A stretch of 64,000 nt of DNA from Halobacteriovorax sp. HLS (GTDB taxonomy: Bacteria > Bdellovibrionota > Bacteriovoracia > Bacteriovoracales > Bacteriovoracaceae). The position numbers and the translations under genes are program-made. Positions 51,039-59,757 of this stretch are shown piece after piece; position 1 is the first letter of the stretch, and each line of letters starts with the position of its first letter. The notes beneath the pieces are model-generated. The model did not search any database and was not told the origin of the DNA. It saw only the letters and a program-made list of their open reading frames with translations. The DNA is taken from contig NZ_QOCL01000013.1 in NCBI RefSeq assembly GCF_004006665.1, forward strand, positions 1 through 64,000, read 5' to 3'.

Positions 51039-52027
51039 TTCTTTGACAAGTAATTACTATAAAGTTCTGTTAAGAATCTGTCGTGATAGAGATATTGCTC
51101 CATGTGTGCCTTATAGAGTTTTAAGCTATACGTCGGCGCCACTCCCATCCATTCTTTTATTGTATTTTCATTCTCTCCAGCACTAAGCCATTTAAAAATA
51201 CAGGCCTGACGTAAAGATTTTGGTGTAAGTACGATTTGAAGCTTCTTTCTATACTCTTCGAAAACTATTTCTATTCCTCTAGGGCTAAGGCCTCCAGATA
51301 GAATTCTATATGGATTGGCATTAAATAGAAGCTCATCAAAATTCACTCCAGACTTTATTTTCATATCACTGAGTTTAAGAATATAGTCGTAGTAAACTTT
51401 TTTAAAAATTTCAGGTACAGGGATTGTGTACGGGTCTCTTTTTTCATGATGAACTAGTACACGTGGGTTATCTGCATCTAAAAATATTTGCGAAACTTTT
51501 ATTTTACATAAGTCTGAAACTTTTAAGCCAGAGCCAAATATTAATAGCATCACGACTTGATTTCTTTTAGCAATTAATGAAAGCATCTCGTTTTTTGAGT
51601 CAGCTTCTTCAAGTAAGTTAACCCATAGAGTTTTGACATCTATGAAAGGGGTAGGTCTTGGTATATCTAAAAACTTAGGCGAAGTTGGAAGTTTTCTTAC
51701 AGGGTTTGATTCGTATAAGTTGATCTCGACAAGATAATCAAAGAATATTCTTAGGGCCTGAACTCTTCTTCTTCTCGAATTATCTGAAGTGTACTTAGTT
51801 TCTAAAAACTGTCCATATAGTTGAACTTGGTCAATTGAGAAGTTCGCAATATCAAGCTTGATATTATGTGTTTTGATATAATGATTAAAACAGTCAAGGT
51901 CAGTTTTATAGTTCTTAAGTGTGTTTGAGCTTCGACCCTTACTTTTCAACTTCGAAAAGAAATCCGTTTGTAACTTATAAAGGTCAACATTCTTGTACGA
52001 TCTTGTTGAATTAATTTCCATATCCAT
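51035..52027 (-). CDS. Tyrosine-recombinase-fold protein with missing catalytic residues
   Basis: 330 residues with an N-terminal core-binding domain (NTLKNYKTDLDCFNHYI ... RVQALRIFFDYLV) and a C-terminal catalytic-fold domain. Compared with XerC/XerD, the first arginine is Lys169 (GSGLKVSDL), the H-x-x-R histidine is Lys270 (TPKSLRQ, Arg273 kept, next His now Gln), and the late H/W is Val296 (EWMGVAP). A tyrosine remains (Tyr305, LKLYKAH). At least three of the six core residues are changed, so strand cutting is doubtful. No attachment site, tRNA or phage gene is near. It could be a DNA-binding relative. Confidence 0.82.
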   Translation of the reverse strand: MDMEINSTRSYKNVDLYKLQTDFFSKLKSKGRSSNTLKNYKTDLDCFNHYIKTHNIKLDIANFSIDQVQLYGQFLETKYTSDNSRRRRVQALRIFFDYLVEINLYESNPVRKLPTSPKFLDIPRPTPFIDVKTLWVNLLEEADSKNEMLSLIAKRNQVVMLLIFGSGLKVSDLCKIKVSQIFLDADNPRVLVHHEKRDPYTIPVPEIFKKVYYDYILKLSDMKIKSGVNFDELLFNANPYRILSGGLSPRGIEIVFEEYRKKLQIVLTPKSLRQACIFKWLSAGENENTIKEWMGVAPTYSLKLYKAHMEQYLYHDRFLTELYSNYLSKN

Positions 52028-52217
52028 TCTATTTACCTAGGTAGTGTGTACTTTTTATTTTAACTTCGCAGAATATTGAATGTCTACTTTGTAACATCTT
52101 ATTTTTACTTAGTTCAATATTATTAATGTATTTTTTTCAAATAGTCTTATCGTGGTGACGCTTTGTGTTATAAGTTGTCTCAATTAATTTTTACTTAGTA
52201 ATCAACCGGAGAATTAT

Positions 52218-52958
52218 ATGAAGAAGTCTTTATTAGCACTATCTATACTCGCAGTATCTAGCTCGGCAGTAGCAGACAGACTTAATGTCGATGTTAACTT
52301 TAATGGAGACAGACTAAGAAATTGTAGAGAAACAGTTAGAAATCTGAAGCAAGATAATTCGATTCTTAATCAGACAGTTTCGTCTCTACAAGATAGCCTA
52401 TCTAGTTGCAGAAGAAATAACGATGGTGGTGGAAATAGCAGAAGATTGAGGCGTCAATTAGAAGAGGCAAATGAAACGATCTCACAAAATAATCAAACAA
52501 TTACACGTTTAGAAAATACGATTGATAGAAAGAATGACAAAATCGCTGAGTTAAGACTTGAGATTAGAGATTTGCAAGACCAATTAAATCCTCTTCCTCC
52601 ATATTTTAACCTAGCTGATTCAGTTAGAGCGTGCGGAAATATTCAAAACTCTTCTTACTCTAGAGATTGTGCCGCATATGCAAGACAATTTGAAATTGCC
52701 GCTCCTGTGATACTTAACTGTACTAAAATTTCAAACACTTTCTATGCCAAAGAATGCGTTAAGGCCGCAGGAGAGTTTTCTGCAAACGAATTTCAGGTTA
52801 AGGAATGTACAAATATTCAAAATGCAACTTATGCTAAAGACTGTGTAGCTTACGCTGGTAAAGGAAATGTTCCAGCTGATGTTGTTGCTTCATGTGTAGC
52901 AACTACAAGCAATACTTACTACCAGGCCCAATGTGTAAAAGACATGATGAGTAACTAA
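52218..52958 (+). CDS. Secreted coiled-coil protein with four cysteine-pair repeats
   Basis: 246 residues: signal peptide (KKSLLALSILAVSSSAVADR), a coiled-coil region (about 25-125; LRRQLEEANETISQNNQTI, DRKNDKIAELRLEIRDLQDQ), then four repeats of about 28 residues (about 133-246). The repeat is C-x-x-I-x-N-x-(T/S)-Y-(A/S)-(K/R)-(D/E)-C-(V/A)-x-(Y/A)-A, for example CGNIQNSSYSRDC, CTNIQNATYAKDC and CVATTSNTYYQAQC. Each repeat has two cysteines spaced 12-13 apart. No named family recognised. CCGGAGAATT precedes the ATG. Monocistronic with a long hairpin downstream. Confidence 0.8.
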   Translation: MKKSLLALSILAVSSSAVADRLNVDVNFNGDRLRNCRETVRNLKQDNSILNQTVSSLQDSLSSCRRNNDGGGNSRRLRRQLEEANETISQNNQTITRLENTIDRKNDKIAELRLEIRDLQDQLNPLPPYFNLADSVRACGNIQNSSYSRDCAAYARQFEIAAPVILNCTKISNTFYAKECVKAAGEFSANEFQVKECTNIQNATYAKDCVAYAGKGNVPADVVASCVATTSNTYYQAQCVKDMMSN

Positions 52959-53012
52959 GAAATATCTTACTTGGCACCCACACACGCCATATAGATAAAC
53001 TAAAAAAGTTTG

Positions 53013-53059
53013 GGGGTATAAATGCAGAAAAAACATGCATTTATATCCCGATACTTTTT
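53013..53059 (+). terminator. Long hairpin terminator after the coiled-coil gene
   Basis: GGGGTATAAATGCA (53013-53026) pairs with TGCATTTATATCCC (53036-53049), with one mismatch, around a 9-nt loop. GATAC and a run of six T at 53054-53059 follow. It lies 54 bp past the stop. Confidence 0.75.
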
Positions 53060-53115
53060 TCAAAAGACTTGTATCCAAAGCGAATTATTGTTACAAAGAA
53101 TTATAAAATTCGAAT

Positions 53116-53937
53116 ATGAGTGAGAAAACGATGACCTTTAATAGCAATGAGACTTTGTCTGCAGCATTTATGCATACAAATATTGATTCAGTAATTAGTG
53201 ATTTTAGTCACTTAACTGCGCTATTAGAGCAAACTCCCCAAATTCTTACTCTTCTTAAAACAATCAATTATAAATTCAACTCTAATGATTTGCTCTTTCA
53301 AGCAATCGGGCATTCTTCTTTTGGACACGAAGTTTTAGGTGACTCCTCTAAGTCCTATGAAACATTAGAGTTTCTTGGAGATAGTGTTTTAGGTCTCATC
53401 ATCACCGAGATGCTTCAGCAGAAGTATCCAACTCTTTCTGAAGGGCGTTTATCGAAGTTTAGGGCCTCACTAGTTAATGAGCAATCATTAGTAAAGCTAG
53501 CGAGCTCCATTAATCTTGAGTCTGTCATACTTGTTGGAAAGGGCGAGTTGTCTAATGAAGGCAATAAGAGAGACTCGGTTATGGCCGATGTATTTGAGGC
53601 CTTATTAGGGGCGATTTATAAAGACTCTTCTCTAGAGTCAGTTAAAGAAGTCCTTGTGACCATTATTGATCTCTTTGAGCAAAAGAGTGGAACCCAGTTT
53701 TTTAATGTAGATAATATTATTCAGTTTGATTCAAAGACTCGTCTGCAAGAGTTGACTATGGCGCTATTTAAGACATTGCCTAGTTATAAATCGGTAGAAG
53801 TGACGGGTAATTTATTTGAGATTGAATTGAGTATTAATAATGAAATCTGTGACAGCGGAACTTTCTCTTCTAAGAAAAAAGGTGAAAGAGAGCTTGCAGC
53901 AAAAGTTTTAAAGAAATTAGAAAAAGAAAATAAATAA
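53116..53937 (+). CDS. rnc: Ribonuclease III
   Basis: RNase III cuts double-stranded RNA in rRNA processing and mRNA turnover. The 273 residues include the signature YETLEFLGDSVLG (81-93) with catalytic acidic residues, EGRLSKFRASLVNE, and RDSVMADVFEALLGAIYKD. A C-terminal double-stranded-RNA-binding domain (about 200-273) ends KKKGERELAAKVLKKL. It has an extra N-terminus of about 45 residues compared with E. coli. It is followed 20 bp later by era, the common rnc-era order. Confidence 0.94.
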   Translation: MSEKTMTFNSNETLSAAFMHTNIDSVISDFSHLTALLEQTPQILTLLKTINYKFNSNDLLFQAIGHSSFGHEVLGDSSKSYETLEFLGDSVLGLIITEMLQQKYPTLSEGRLSKFRASLVNEQSLVKLASSINLESVILVGKGELSNEGNKRDSVMADVFEALLGAIYKDSSLESVKEVLVTIIDLFEQKSGTQFFNVDNIIQFDSKTRLQELTMALFKTLPSYKSVEVTGNLFEIELSINNEICDSGTFSSKKKGERELAAKVLKKLEKENK

Positions 53938-53957
53938 ATTAATCTAAAGGAGATTTT

Positions 53958-54944
53958 ATGCTTATTGAACATCAACACCCAGATAATAAGTCGATTATGG
54001 TAGCTGTACTTGGTGCTCCAAACGTTGGAAAGAGTTCTCTAATTAATTATCTTCTTGGTGTAGATCTATCTGTTGTTACAAGCAAAGCTCAAACAACAAG
54101 AAATAAGTTTCACTGTGTTTTTGCAGTTGATAGAACTGAGATCGTTCTTGTTGATACTCCGGGTCTGCATAAGACAAATCAGGAACTTAATAAGAGATTA
54201 AATGATCAAGCAAGGTCTGGACTTGAAGGTGCTGATCTTAACCTTTTATTGATCGATCTTACTCGTCCAGTAATAGGTCAGTTACAAGACTTTATTGAGA
54301 ATATGGAAACTGAAAACTTCCAAAAGACGTGGATCATCTTCACTAAGTGCGACAGAGTTGAAAATTATAAAGAATTACCGCTTTCTATGGCCTTAGATAA
54401 AATGATGGAAATTATGCCGGCCATTGAGCGTGCGATAGTTGTTTCGACAAAAGATGGAACGAATATGCATAATTTAACAGGTTCGCTAGTTGATGCCGCT
54501 ATTCCTGGACCTCACTACTATGATGACGGTTCAGTATCTAATAAGAATGAAAGATTCTTTGCAACTGAATATATTAGAGAGCAGGCCTTTGAACTTTTAA
54601 ATGATGAGCTTCCATACGAAATTGCTGTTGTTGTTGATGAGTACAAAGACATGAGACCTAAAAAAGGTGAGCCAATGGATAAAGAGAAAATTAAGTCTCA
54701 TATCTCGGCCTCTATTCTAGTTAATCGTCCTTCGCAAAGAGCAATTGTTGTTGGAACTAAGGGTGGAATGATTAAAGAAATTGGAACTCGCTCAAGAAAG
54801 AAAATTGAAGCTATGGTTGGTGGACAAGTTCACTTAAACCTACACGTAAAAGTGTCTCCAAAATGGTTTAAAAATAATTTTGTACTTGAAGAAATTGGTC
54901 TTCCAAGAGCAAAAGATTCTAACAGAGTTTGGCGAAGCAAATAG
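53958..54944 (+). CDS. era: GTPase Era
   Basis: Era is a 16S rRNA maturation GTPase. The 328 residues have G1 GAPNVGKSS (19-27), the G2 TTRNKF, G3 DTPGLH and G4 TKCD. A KH RNA-binding domain (about 230-328) carries the GXXG loop in KGGMIKEIGTRSRKKIE. An AAAGGAG site precedes the ATG. It lies between rnc and der, all on the plus strand, a compact ribosome-maturation cluster. Confidence 0.96.
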   Translation: MLIEHQHPDNKSIMVAVLGAPNVGKSSLINYLLGVDLSVVTSKAQTTRNKFHCVFAVDRTEIVLVDTPGLHKTNQELNKRLNDQARSGLEGADLNLLLIDLTRPVIGQLQDFIENMETENFQKTWIIFTKCDRVENYKELPLSMALDKMMEIMPAIERAIVVSTKDGTNMHNLTGSLVDAAIPGPHYYDDGSVSNKNERFFATEYIREQAFELLNDELPYEIAVVVDEYKDMRPKKGEPMDKEKIKSHISASILVNRPSQRAIVVGTKGGMIKEIGTRSRKKIEAMVGGQVHLNLHVKVSPKWFKNNFVLEEIGLPRAKDSNRVWRSK

Positions 54945-54953
54945 GAAATAATT

Positions 54954-56792
54954 ATGAAAAACAGATCAATGGTTGTTTCATTAATTGGTAGACCAAATGT
55001 TGGGAAGAGTTCTCTCTTTAACCGATTAATGCAAAAACAACATAAAGCAATTACCCACGACCAGCCCGGTGTAACAAGAGATCGTCACTACGGGATTACA
55101 ACATTTGATGAACTGCCAAATGTTGATCCTGCCGATATCATTCTCGTTGATACAGGTGGATTCTACCCTGAGAAAATAGATGAAAGAGGGAAGAATGATG
55201 ATGAGAAGAATGCAAATAAGTTCTTCAATATAATGACAGATCATGCACAAATTGCAATCCAAGAGTCCGACTTAGTTCTCTTTGTAGTAGATGTCCGTGA
55301 AGGAGTCCTACCTTTTGATAGAACGATTGCAGATTATATTAGAACAACAAAGAAACCTTTTTGGGTTGTTGTAAATAAGTTTGACTCTGATAAGCAATGG
55401 GGAGAGGAAGCAGAATTCTACTCTCTAGGAATTAATTCGGACGAAATGTTCTTAACAAGTTCTACCCACGGTAGAGGTGTAATAGACCTTAGAGAAAAGT
55501 TACAACAAATCTCTGATGACTTTTCAAAAGGATCAACTAAGGGGTCGCTTAAAAATGCACCTGAACTCTCTAAAGGGGTGACTCCTAGAGAGCAAGTTGT
55601 TTCTAAGATTGCTCTAATTGGGGCACCAAACGCAGGAAAGTCGACTCTTTTAAATCTACTAGTAGGGGCCGAAAGAGCACTTGTTTCTGATATTGCAGGA
55701 ACTACTGTAGACCCAATCGAAGGTTTCTTTGATATTTACTTTGGTCAAGATGCTAAGATTTTAGAAGAAGATCAAGGTTTCTCAGGTAATGATGGACTTC
55801 TCTTTAGTCAGTACGAAGAGTTCAGAAGTAATAATCCAGAAGTTTACCAGGCCATGGTCGATGCTTACGCGATTGAAGAAGATGATGATAAGAATGCGGG
55901 AATGGAGCACTTTGAAGTTGACTATGAATTAACAGAGTTAATGAATGAGAGTATCGAAGAGCAAGAGCTTACTTCATTAGAAAAGAATTATGAACAAGTG
56001 TTTAGTGAATCTGATGACGAAGAAGAGTTAGATGACTCTGTATCAGAGGTTGCTAACGAGTCAGAAAGTAGTAACTTTTGGCGCTCTATTCATATCGTAG
56101 ATACTGCTGGGATTAGAAGACAGAAAACAGTTAATGGCTTCATTGAGTCTCAGTCTGTTTATAGATCTTTAAGAAGTATTACTGAATCAGACGTTATTGT
56201 TGTAATGATTGATGCTACTAACGGAATTGGTCATCAAGATAGACGTTTAATTGATATCGCCCTTGAAAAAGGGAAGTCAGTAATTGTTGCTCTTAATAAG
56301 TTTGATCTTTTAAAGAATGAACTTCCTGATGAGCGTGCAAAGAAAGCATGGATTGAAAAATTACGTATCGACGTTCCTTGGTTGAGCTTTTGCGATATTA
56401 TAACTATCTCTGCAAAGTATAATAAAGGTATTAAAGGGCTTAAGAATGCTCTTAAGAAAACCATTTTAGTTCGTAACAAGAATATTCCTACTGGTCAGTT
56501 AAATAGATTCGTATTTGACTTAGTAGAAAGAAATCCAGTTATTGCTAAAGTTGGCGGGGCCAAGAGATTTAAAGTTAAGTATACTTCAATGATTAAGCCA
56601 AATCCTCCGACATTTCTTTTATTCTCTAATAAGTCTCAGGGGATTCCTGATCACTATAGAAGATACTTACAAAATGCTATAAGAAATGGATTTGGTCTTG
56701 TGAATACACCGGTGCACTTAATTTTTAGAACTGGTAATGAGCTTGCTCAGAGAATGAAAAAATCAAAGGCAAATATTAGCTTTGATGATTAG
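54954..56792 (+). CDS. der: GTPase Der (EngA) with large acidic insertion in the second G domain
   Basis: Der is a double-GTPase factor for 50S assembly. G domain 1 begins [10 protein letters not shown] with GVTRDR and DTGG. G domain 2 begins [12 protein letters not shown] (about residue 221) with AGTTVDP, then DTAGIRR only at about 382. The usual gap between these two motifs is about 20-25 residues; here about 130, because of an acidic, Ser/Glu/Asp-rich insertion (about 263-372). A KH-like end ([13 protein letters not shown]) closes the protein. At 612 residues it is much longer than the usual 440-490. It is followed closely by an App1-like gene. Confidence 0.93.
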   Translation: MKNRSMVVSLIGRPNVGKSSLFNRLMQKQHKAITHDQPGVTRDRHYGITTFDELPNVDPADIILVDTGGFYPEKIDERGKNDDEKNANKFFNIMTDHAQIAIQESDLVLFVVDVREGVLPFDRTIADYIRTTKKPFWVVVNKFDSDKQWGEEAEFYSLGINSDEMFLTSSTHGRGVIDLREKLQQISDDFSKGSTKGSLKNAPELSKGVTPREQVVSKIALIGAPNAGKSTLLNLLVGAERALVSDIAGTTVDPIEGFFDIYFGQDAKILEEDQGFSGNDGLLFSQYEEFRSNNPEVYQAMVDAYAIEEDDDKNAGMEHFEVDYELTELMNESIEEQELTSLEKNYEQVFSESDDEEELDDSVSEVANESESSNFWRSIHIVDTAGIRRQKTVNGFIESQSVYRSLRSITESDVIVVMIDATNGIGHQDRRLIDIALEKGKSVIVALNKFDLLKNELPDERAKKAWIEKLRIDVPWLSFCDIITISAKYNKGIKGLKNALKKTILVRNKNIPTGQLNRFVFDLVERNPVIAKVGGAKRFKVKYTSMIKPNPPTFLLFSNKSQGIPDHYRRYLQNAIRNGFGLVNTPVHLIFRTGNELAQRMKKSKANISFDD

Positions 56793-56799
56793 GAGAGAT

Positions 56800-57657
56800 A
56801 TGAAAAGTCTTTTTCTTTTAGTACTTCTTTTAAGTACAAGTGTTAGCGCAAAAGTTCTTATGGTATCTGATATTGACGATACGATTAAAAGAACTCATGT
56901 TCTTGGCTATATGACAGGTGGATTACGCTCAACAAATCCATTTATCGGTTTGCCAGAGCTATACACAGCGTTCTTATGTAATCAGGAAGTGACAAAGAAA
57001 GAAAAAGATTTTTGTATTAAAAAGAAAGGAGTGATCCATAATAATAAGAGATGGATCACTTATGTGACGGCCGCCAGTGGCCGTTTACAAATGTTTGGTA
57101 GAGAGTTTATTGCTAGGTCTAATTTTCCAATGGCCGTAGTCAAGGGCAAGAACTCAGAACAAGATTCTTATAAATTTAAATCAGCTGAAATAGCTTCTTT
57201 ACTAGATGGCTATCCACAATATGAAATAGTTCTAATTGGTGATAACGGACAACACGATGCAGGTGTTTACGATCATATCTCAAAGAAGTTTCCTTTTAGA
57301 AAAATAACTTCTTTTATCCACCAAGTTTATTCTTCTGTTGAAGAAGATAAAGAAAAGCGTGGTAGTTCACTTGCTAAAGGTCAAATCGCTTATCTTACAG
57401 CGACAGATTTAGGACTTCATTTCTTAAAGAGAAATTTTATTGAAGAAAAAGACCTTGCAAATATTTCTCGTAATGTTTGGAAACATTTAAATACTGATGA
57501 TGATGATCTCTATGAACAAGTTATTCCTTCGTGGACTAGTTGTGAAGAGTTTGTAAGCTCTTACAAAAGAGCTGATGTAAAAATTTCTGTAGAGTTGAGC
57601 ACTTTGATTAGTAAAATCGAAAAAAGGGTAGAACAGCTCTGCTTAAGTAAGCGGTAG
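56800..57657 (+). CDS. Exported DUF2183/App1-like phosphatase
   Basis: 285 residues with a signal peptide (KSLFLLVLLLSTSVSA) and a haloacid-dehalogenase-like fold of the DUF2183 (App1, phosphatidate phosphatase catalytic) type. SDIDDTIK (Asp24, Asp26) is the catalytic loop, YVTAASGR the second motif, and LIGDNGQHD the metal-binding third. The family removes phosphate from lipids or other substrates; the substrate here is unknown. The start at 56800 has AGGAGAG upstream, right after the der stop at 56792, so it shares the rnc-era-der transcript. Confidence 0.82.
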   Translation: MKSLFLLVLLLSTSVSAKVLMVSDIDDTIKRTHVLGYMTGGLRSTNPFIGLPELYTAFLCNQEVTKKEKDFCIKKKGVIHNNKRWITYVTAASGRLQMFGREFIARSNFPMAVVKGKNSEQDSYKFKSAEIASLLDGYPQYEIVLIGDNGQHDAGVYDHISKKFPFRKITSFIHQVYSSVEEDKEKRGSSLAKGQIAYLTATDLGLHFLKRNFIEEKDLANISRNVWKHLNTDDDDLYEQVIPSWTSCEEFVSSYKRADVKISVELSTLISKIEKRVEQLCLSKR

Positions 57658-57659
57658 TT

Positions 57660-58427
57660 CTACCAATTCCAGATATATGAAACAATTGTCGTAAAAACAG
57701 CACCTGTAAAGTCGGTCTGTGCAGGTTGGTATCTACCAGAGTATTTATCTTCAAAGTTAATACTATGGTAGAGAAATTCCACTCCAAGATAGGACTGCTT
57801 TAGTTTAATTGGAAATTCTAGTCCGCCACCAAGTCCTACACCAAGAGCACCAGTACTTTCATTTTCGATGGCCTTATTGTCTATGAACTTATCTGTTTTA
57901 TACCAATACTCTAATCTTCCGGTTAAATATGGATTTGAATAAGTAATAGCTGTTCCAAGATTACTTGTGTCTAGGTAGTACTTATAACCAACATACGTTC
58001 TGAGCATGCTGACTTGAACAAGTCCAGGAGCTTCCCCTCCGAATCCATCTAAATCAGTTTGGTCAAAGTACATATTATGTCTTGAAAACTCTAGCCCTAA
58101 TGAGACAGCAGTTTGAAAGTCTTTAAAGACACTGAGTTGCATACTATATGTAGGAGGTTCATTCTCGTAGGCAATTCCACGGTTACCCGTAAAGGTTGTT
58201 AAACCTAGACCAAAAGAGAAAGTGAAGAATCTTCCGTAGCGGTAAAATCTCTCGTCTTCCATTACTTGTGAGCTTTCAATATCTTCGTTAAAGTCCGAAA
58301 AGATATCTCCACCAATATTTAAATCATCTTCTTCCTGGCTAAAACCATCATTCACTCCTGCTTGAGCAAAACATTGAAAGCATATAAGAAAAGTTAGGAT
58401 AATTTTGCTAATATTTTTAAAATTCAT
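57660..58427 (-). CDS. Outer-membrane beta-barrel protein
   Basis: 255 residues: signal peptide (ILTFLICFQCFAQAG), an acidic N-terminal stretch (SQEEDDLNIGGDIFSDFNEDIE), then about eight alternating hydrophobic/hydrophilic strands (for example YRYGRFFTFSFGLGLTTF, GVGLGGGLEFPIKLKQSYLGVEFLY). The end is aromatic (TTIVSYIWNW), which fits Bam-dependent barrels. No named family. The next barrel gene is 7 bp upstream on the same strand, so both are one unit. They converge on the App1-like gene. Confidence 0.7.
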   Translation of the reverse strand: MNFKNISKIILTFLICFQCFAQAGVNDGFSQEEDDLNIGGDIFSDFNEDIESSQVMEDERFYRYGRFFTFSFGLGLTTFTGNRGIAYENEPPTYSMQLSVFKDFQTAVSLGLEFSRHNMYFDQTDLDGFGGEAPGLVQVSMLRTYVGYKYYLDTSNLGTAITYSNPYLTGRLEYWYKTDKFIDNKAIENESTGALGVGLGGGLEFPIKLKQSYLGVEFLYHSINFEDKYSGRYQPAQTDFTGAVFTTIVSYIWNW

Positions 58428-58434
58428 TTACACC

Positions 58435-58929
58435 TTATAAGTAAAAATGTGCAGCAGCTACGATAAATGAATCACCAACTGTTTGTACTCTAAAGTCATC
58501 AATCTTATTAAAGGACAGTCCGAACTCAAAGCTAAAGCCAATACTTGATAATCCAGAAAAGCTAAACTCGCTTCCAAGAGTAGCATCAATTTGAAAGCCA
58601 GTTTTAGAAACAGCTACACCTTGTTTTTGACTCATGATTCCGGCCATTAGTGCTCCGTAAAAATTCAGTTGAGGCTCATCGAAGATATTTCTATATAGCT
58701 TTACTCCAGCTCCCCATCCTCCTGCCTTAGAATCAGTATCAAGACCTAGCAAGGCACCAAAAGCAGTACTCTTAGACTTTTGAATTTTAAAAGATAGAGC
58801 AGGTAGACTGTTCTTGAGTTGATTGGTCATTCCAAGGCCTAAACGGCCAGTTCTTTCAATAGCATTTGCAGATGTTGCTAACAAAAATAGTGAAATGAAT
58901 AAAAGTAACTTATTTTTTAAATCTTTCAT
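58435..58929 (-). CDS. Small outer-membrane beta-barrel protein
   Basis: 164 residues: signal peptide (NKLLLFISLFLLATSANA), then an alternating barrel pattern (GRLGLGMTNQL, WGAGVKLYRNIF, SIGFSFEFGLSFNKI) and the aromatic end AAHFYL. The start at 58929 has AAGGA upstream; five more upstream codons in frame are not supported. It lies 7 bp before the larger barrel gene in the same direction. Function unknown. Confidence 0.68.
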   Translation of the reverse strand: MKDLKNKLLLFISLFLLATSANAIERTGRLGLGMTNQLKNSLPALSFKIQKSKSTAFGALLGLDTDSKAGGWGAGVKLYRNIFDEPQLNFYGALMAGIMSQKQGVAVSKTGFQIDATLGSEFSFSGLSSIGFSFEFGLSFNKIDDFRVQTVGDSFIVAAAHFYL

Positions 58930-59089
58930 TATGCTTCCTTGCACAAGTTTTTGAATATTCAGCTACTTCTATGATAAACCAAACTTTCTATTTTTGACAA
59001 CTTAGGGCAAGAATTCTAAAATCTTTTATCAATTATAAGGATATTAATTGCGCCAAGAGTCATTGGCCTAAATGTAAGGAACAACAAAT

Positions 59090-59755
59090 ATGTCTACTTC
59101 ACCTACTGCACACAATCCTGTGGATGAAATTTTAAAAGAAACTGAGTTAGGAACTTTTATCGCAAATTATAAAACTCCTATTATAGCTTTTGTTATAGCT
59201 GTTATCGTTGGTGTATTTGCATGGGGTGGATATTCAAGTTTTAAATCTAGTAAAAATGATGAACTAGGTGCAATAGTTTACAACTTTAAAAAAGCAAATC
59301 TTCAAAGCCTAGTTGAAAAGAAAATTACTACGACTGAGTTCGAAAAATCTTTTAGCGCAATGGCTTCAGGTGTTGCAAACTTTGAAGGTCTTACGCCATT
59401 TGCGATTCAAGCAAGTGATGAACTAGTTGCTCAAAACGATTTAAACTCCGCTTTAGCAGTATTAAAAACTGTAACATTCAATAAGAATCCTTATGCAGTT
59501 TACTTCGTAAGATCTAGAATGGCCGTTATTCATGAAGACTTAGGTCAAAATGATAAAGCAATCGAAGACCTCGAATTAATTGTTAAGAATAATATTAAGA
59601 CTATGGAGTCAAAGACATACCTTGACCTTGGTCGTCTCTATGTGAAGAAAGGTGATCAGGCTAAAGCTAAGTCTAACTTCCAATATGTAATTGATAATGT
59701 TGGTCAGGCCGAGTTTGTAAAGTTAGCGAAACTTTATATGTCTGAAATGGAGTAA
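59090..59755 (+). CDS. YfgM-like membrane-anchored TPR protein
   Basis: 221 residues with one N-terminal membrane helix (about 30-48; TPIIAFVIAVIVGVFAWGG) and a periplasmic TPR region, including the typical QNDKAIEDLELIV, YLDLGRLYVKKGDQAKA. It resembles YfgM, a periplasmic-chaperone-network protein. bamB follows 2 bp later, as yfgM-bamB does in E. coli. An AAGGAACAA site precedes the ATG. Confidence 0.8.
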   Translation: MSTSPTAHNPVDEILKETELGTFIANYKTPIIAFVIAVIVGVFAWGGYSSFKSSKNDELGAIVYNFKKANLQSLVEKKITTTEFEKSFSAMASGVANFEGLTPFAIQASDELVAQNDLNSALAVLKTVTFNKNPYAVYFVRSRMAVIHEDLGQNDKAIEDLELIVKNNIKTMESKTYLDLGRLYVKKGDQAKAKSNFQYVIDNVGQAEFVKLAKLYMSEME

Positions 59756-59757
59756 TA

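Noticed and set aside
51035-52027. Tyrosine-recombinase gene taken as evidence of a prophage or genomic island
   Set aside because: No tRNA, direct repeats, phage or conjugation genes are visible nearby; neighbours are ordinary chromosomal genes and the catalytic residues are lost.
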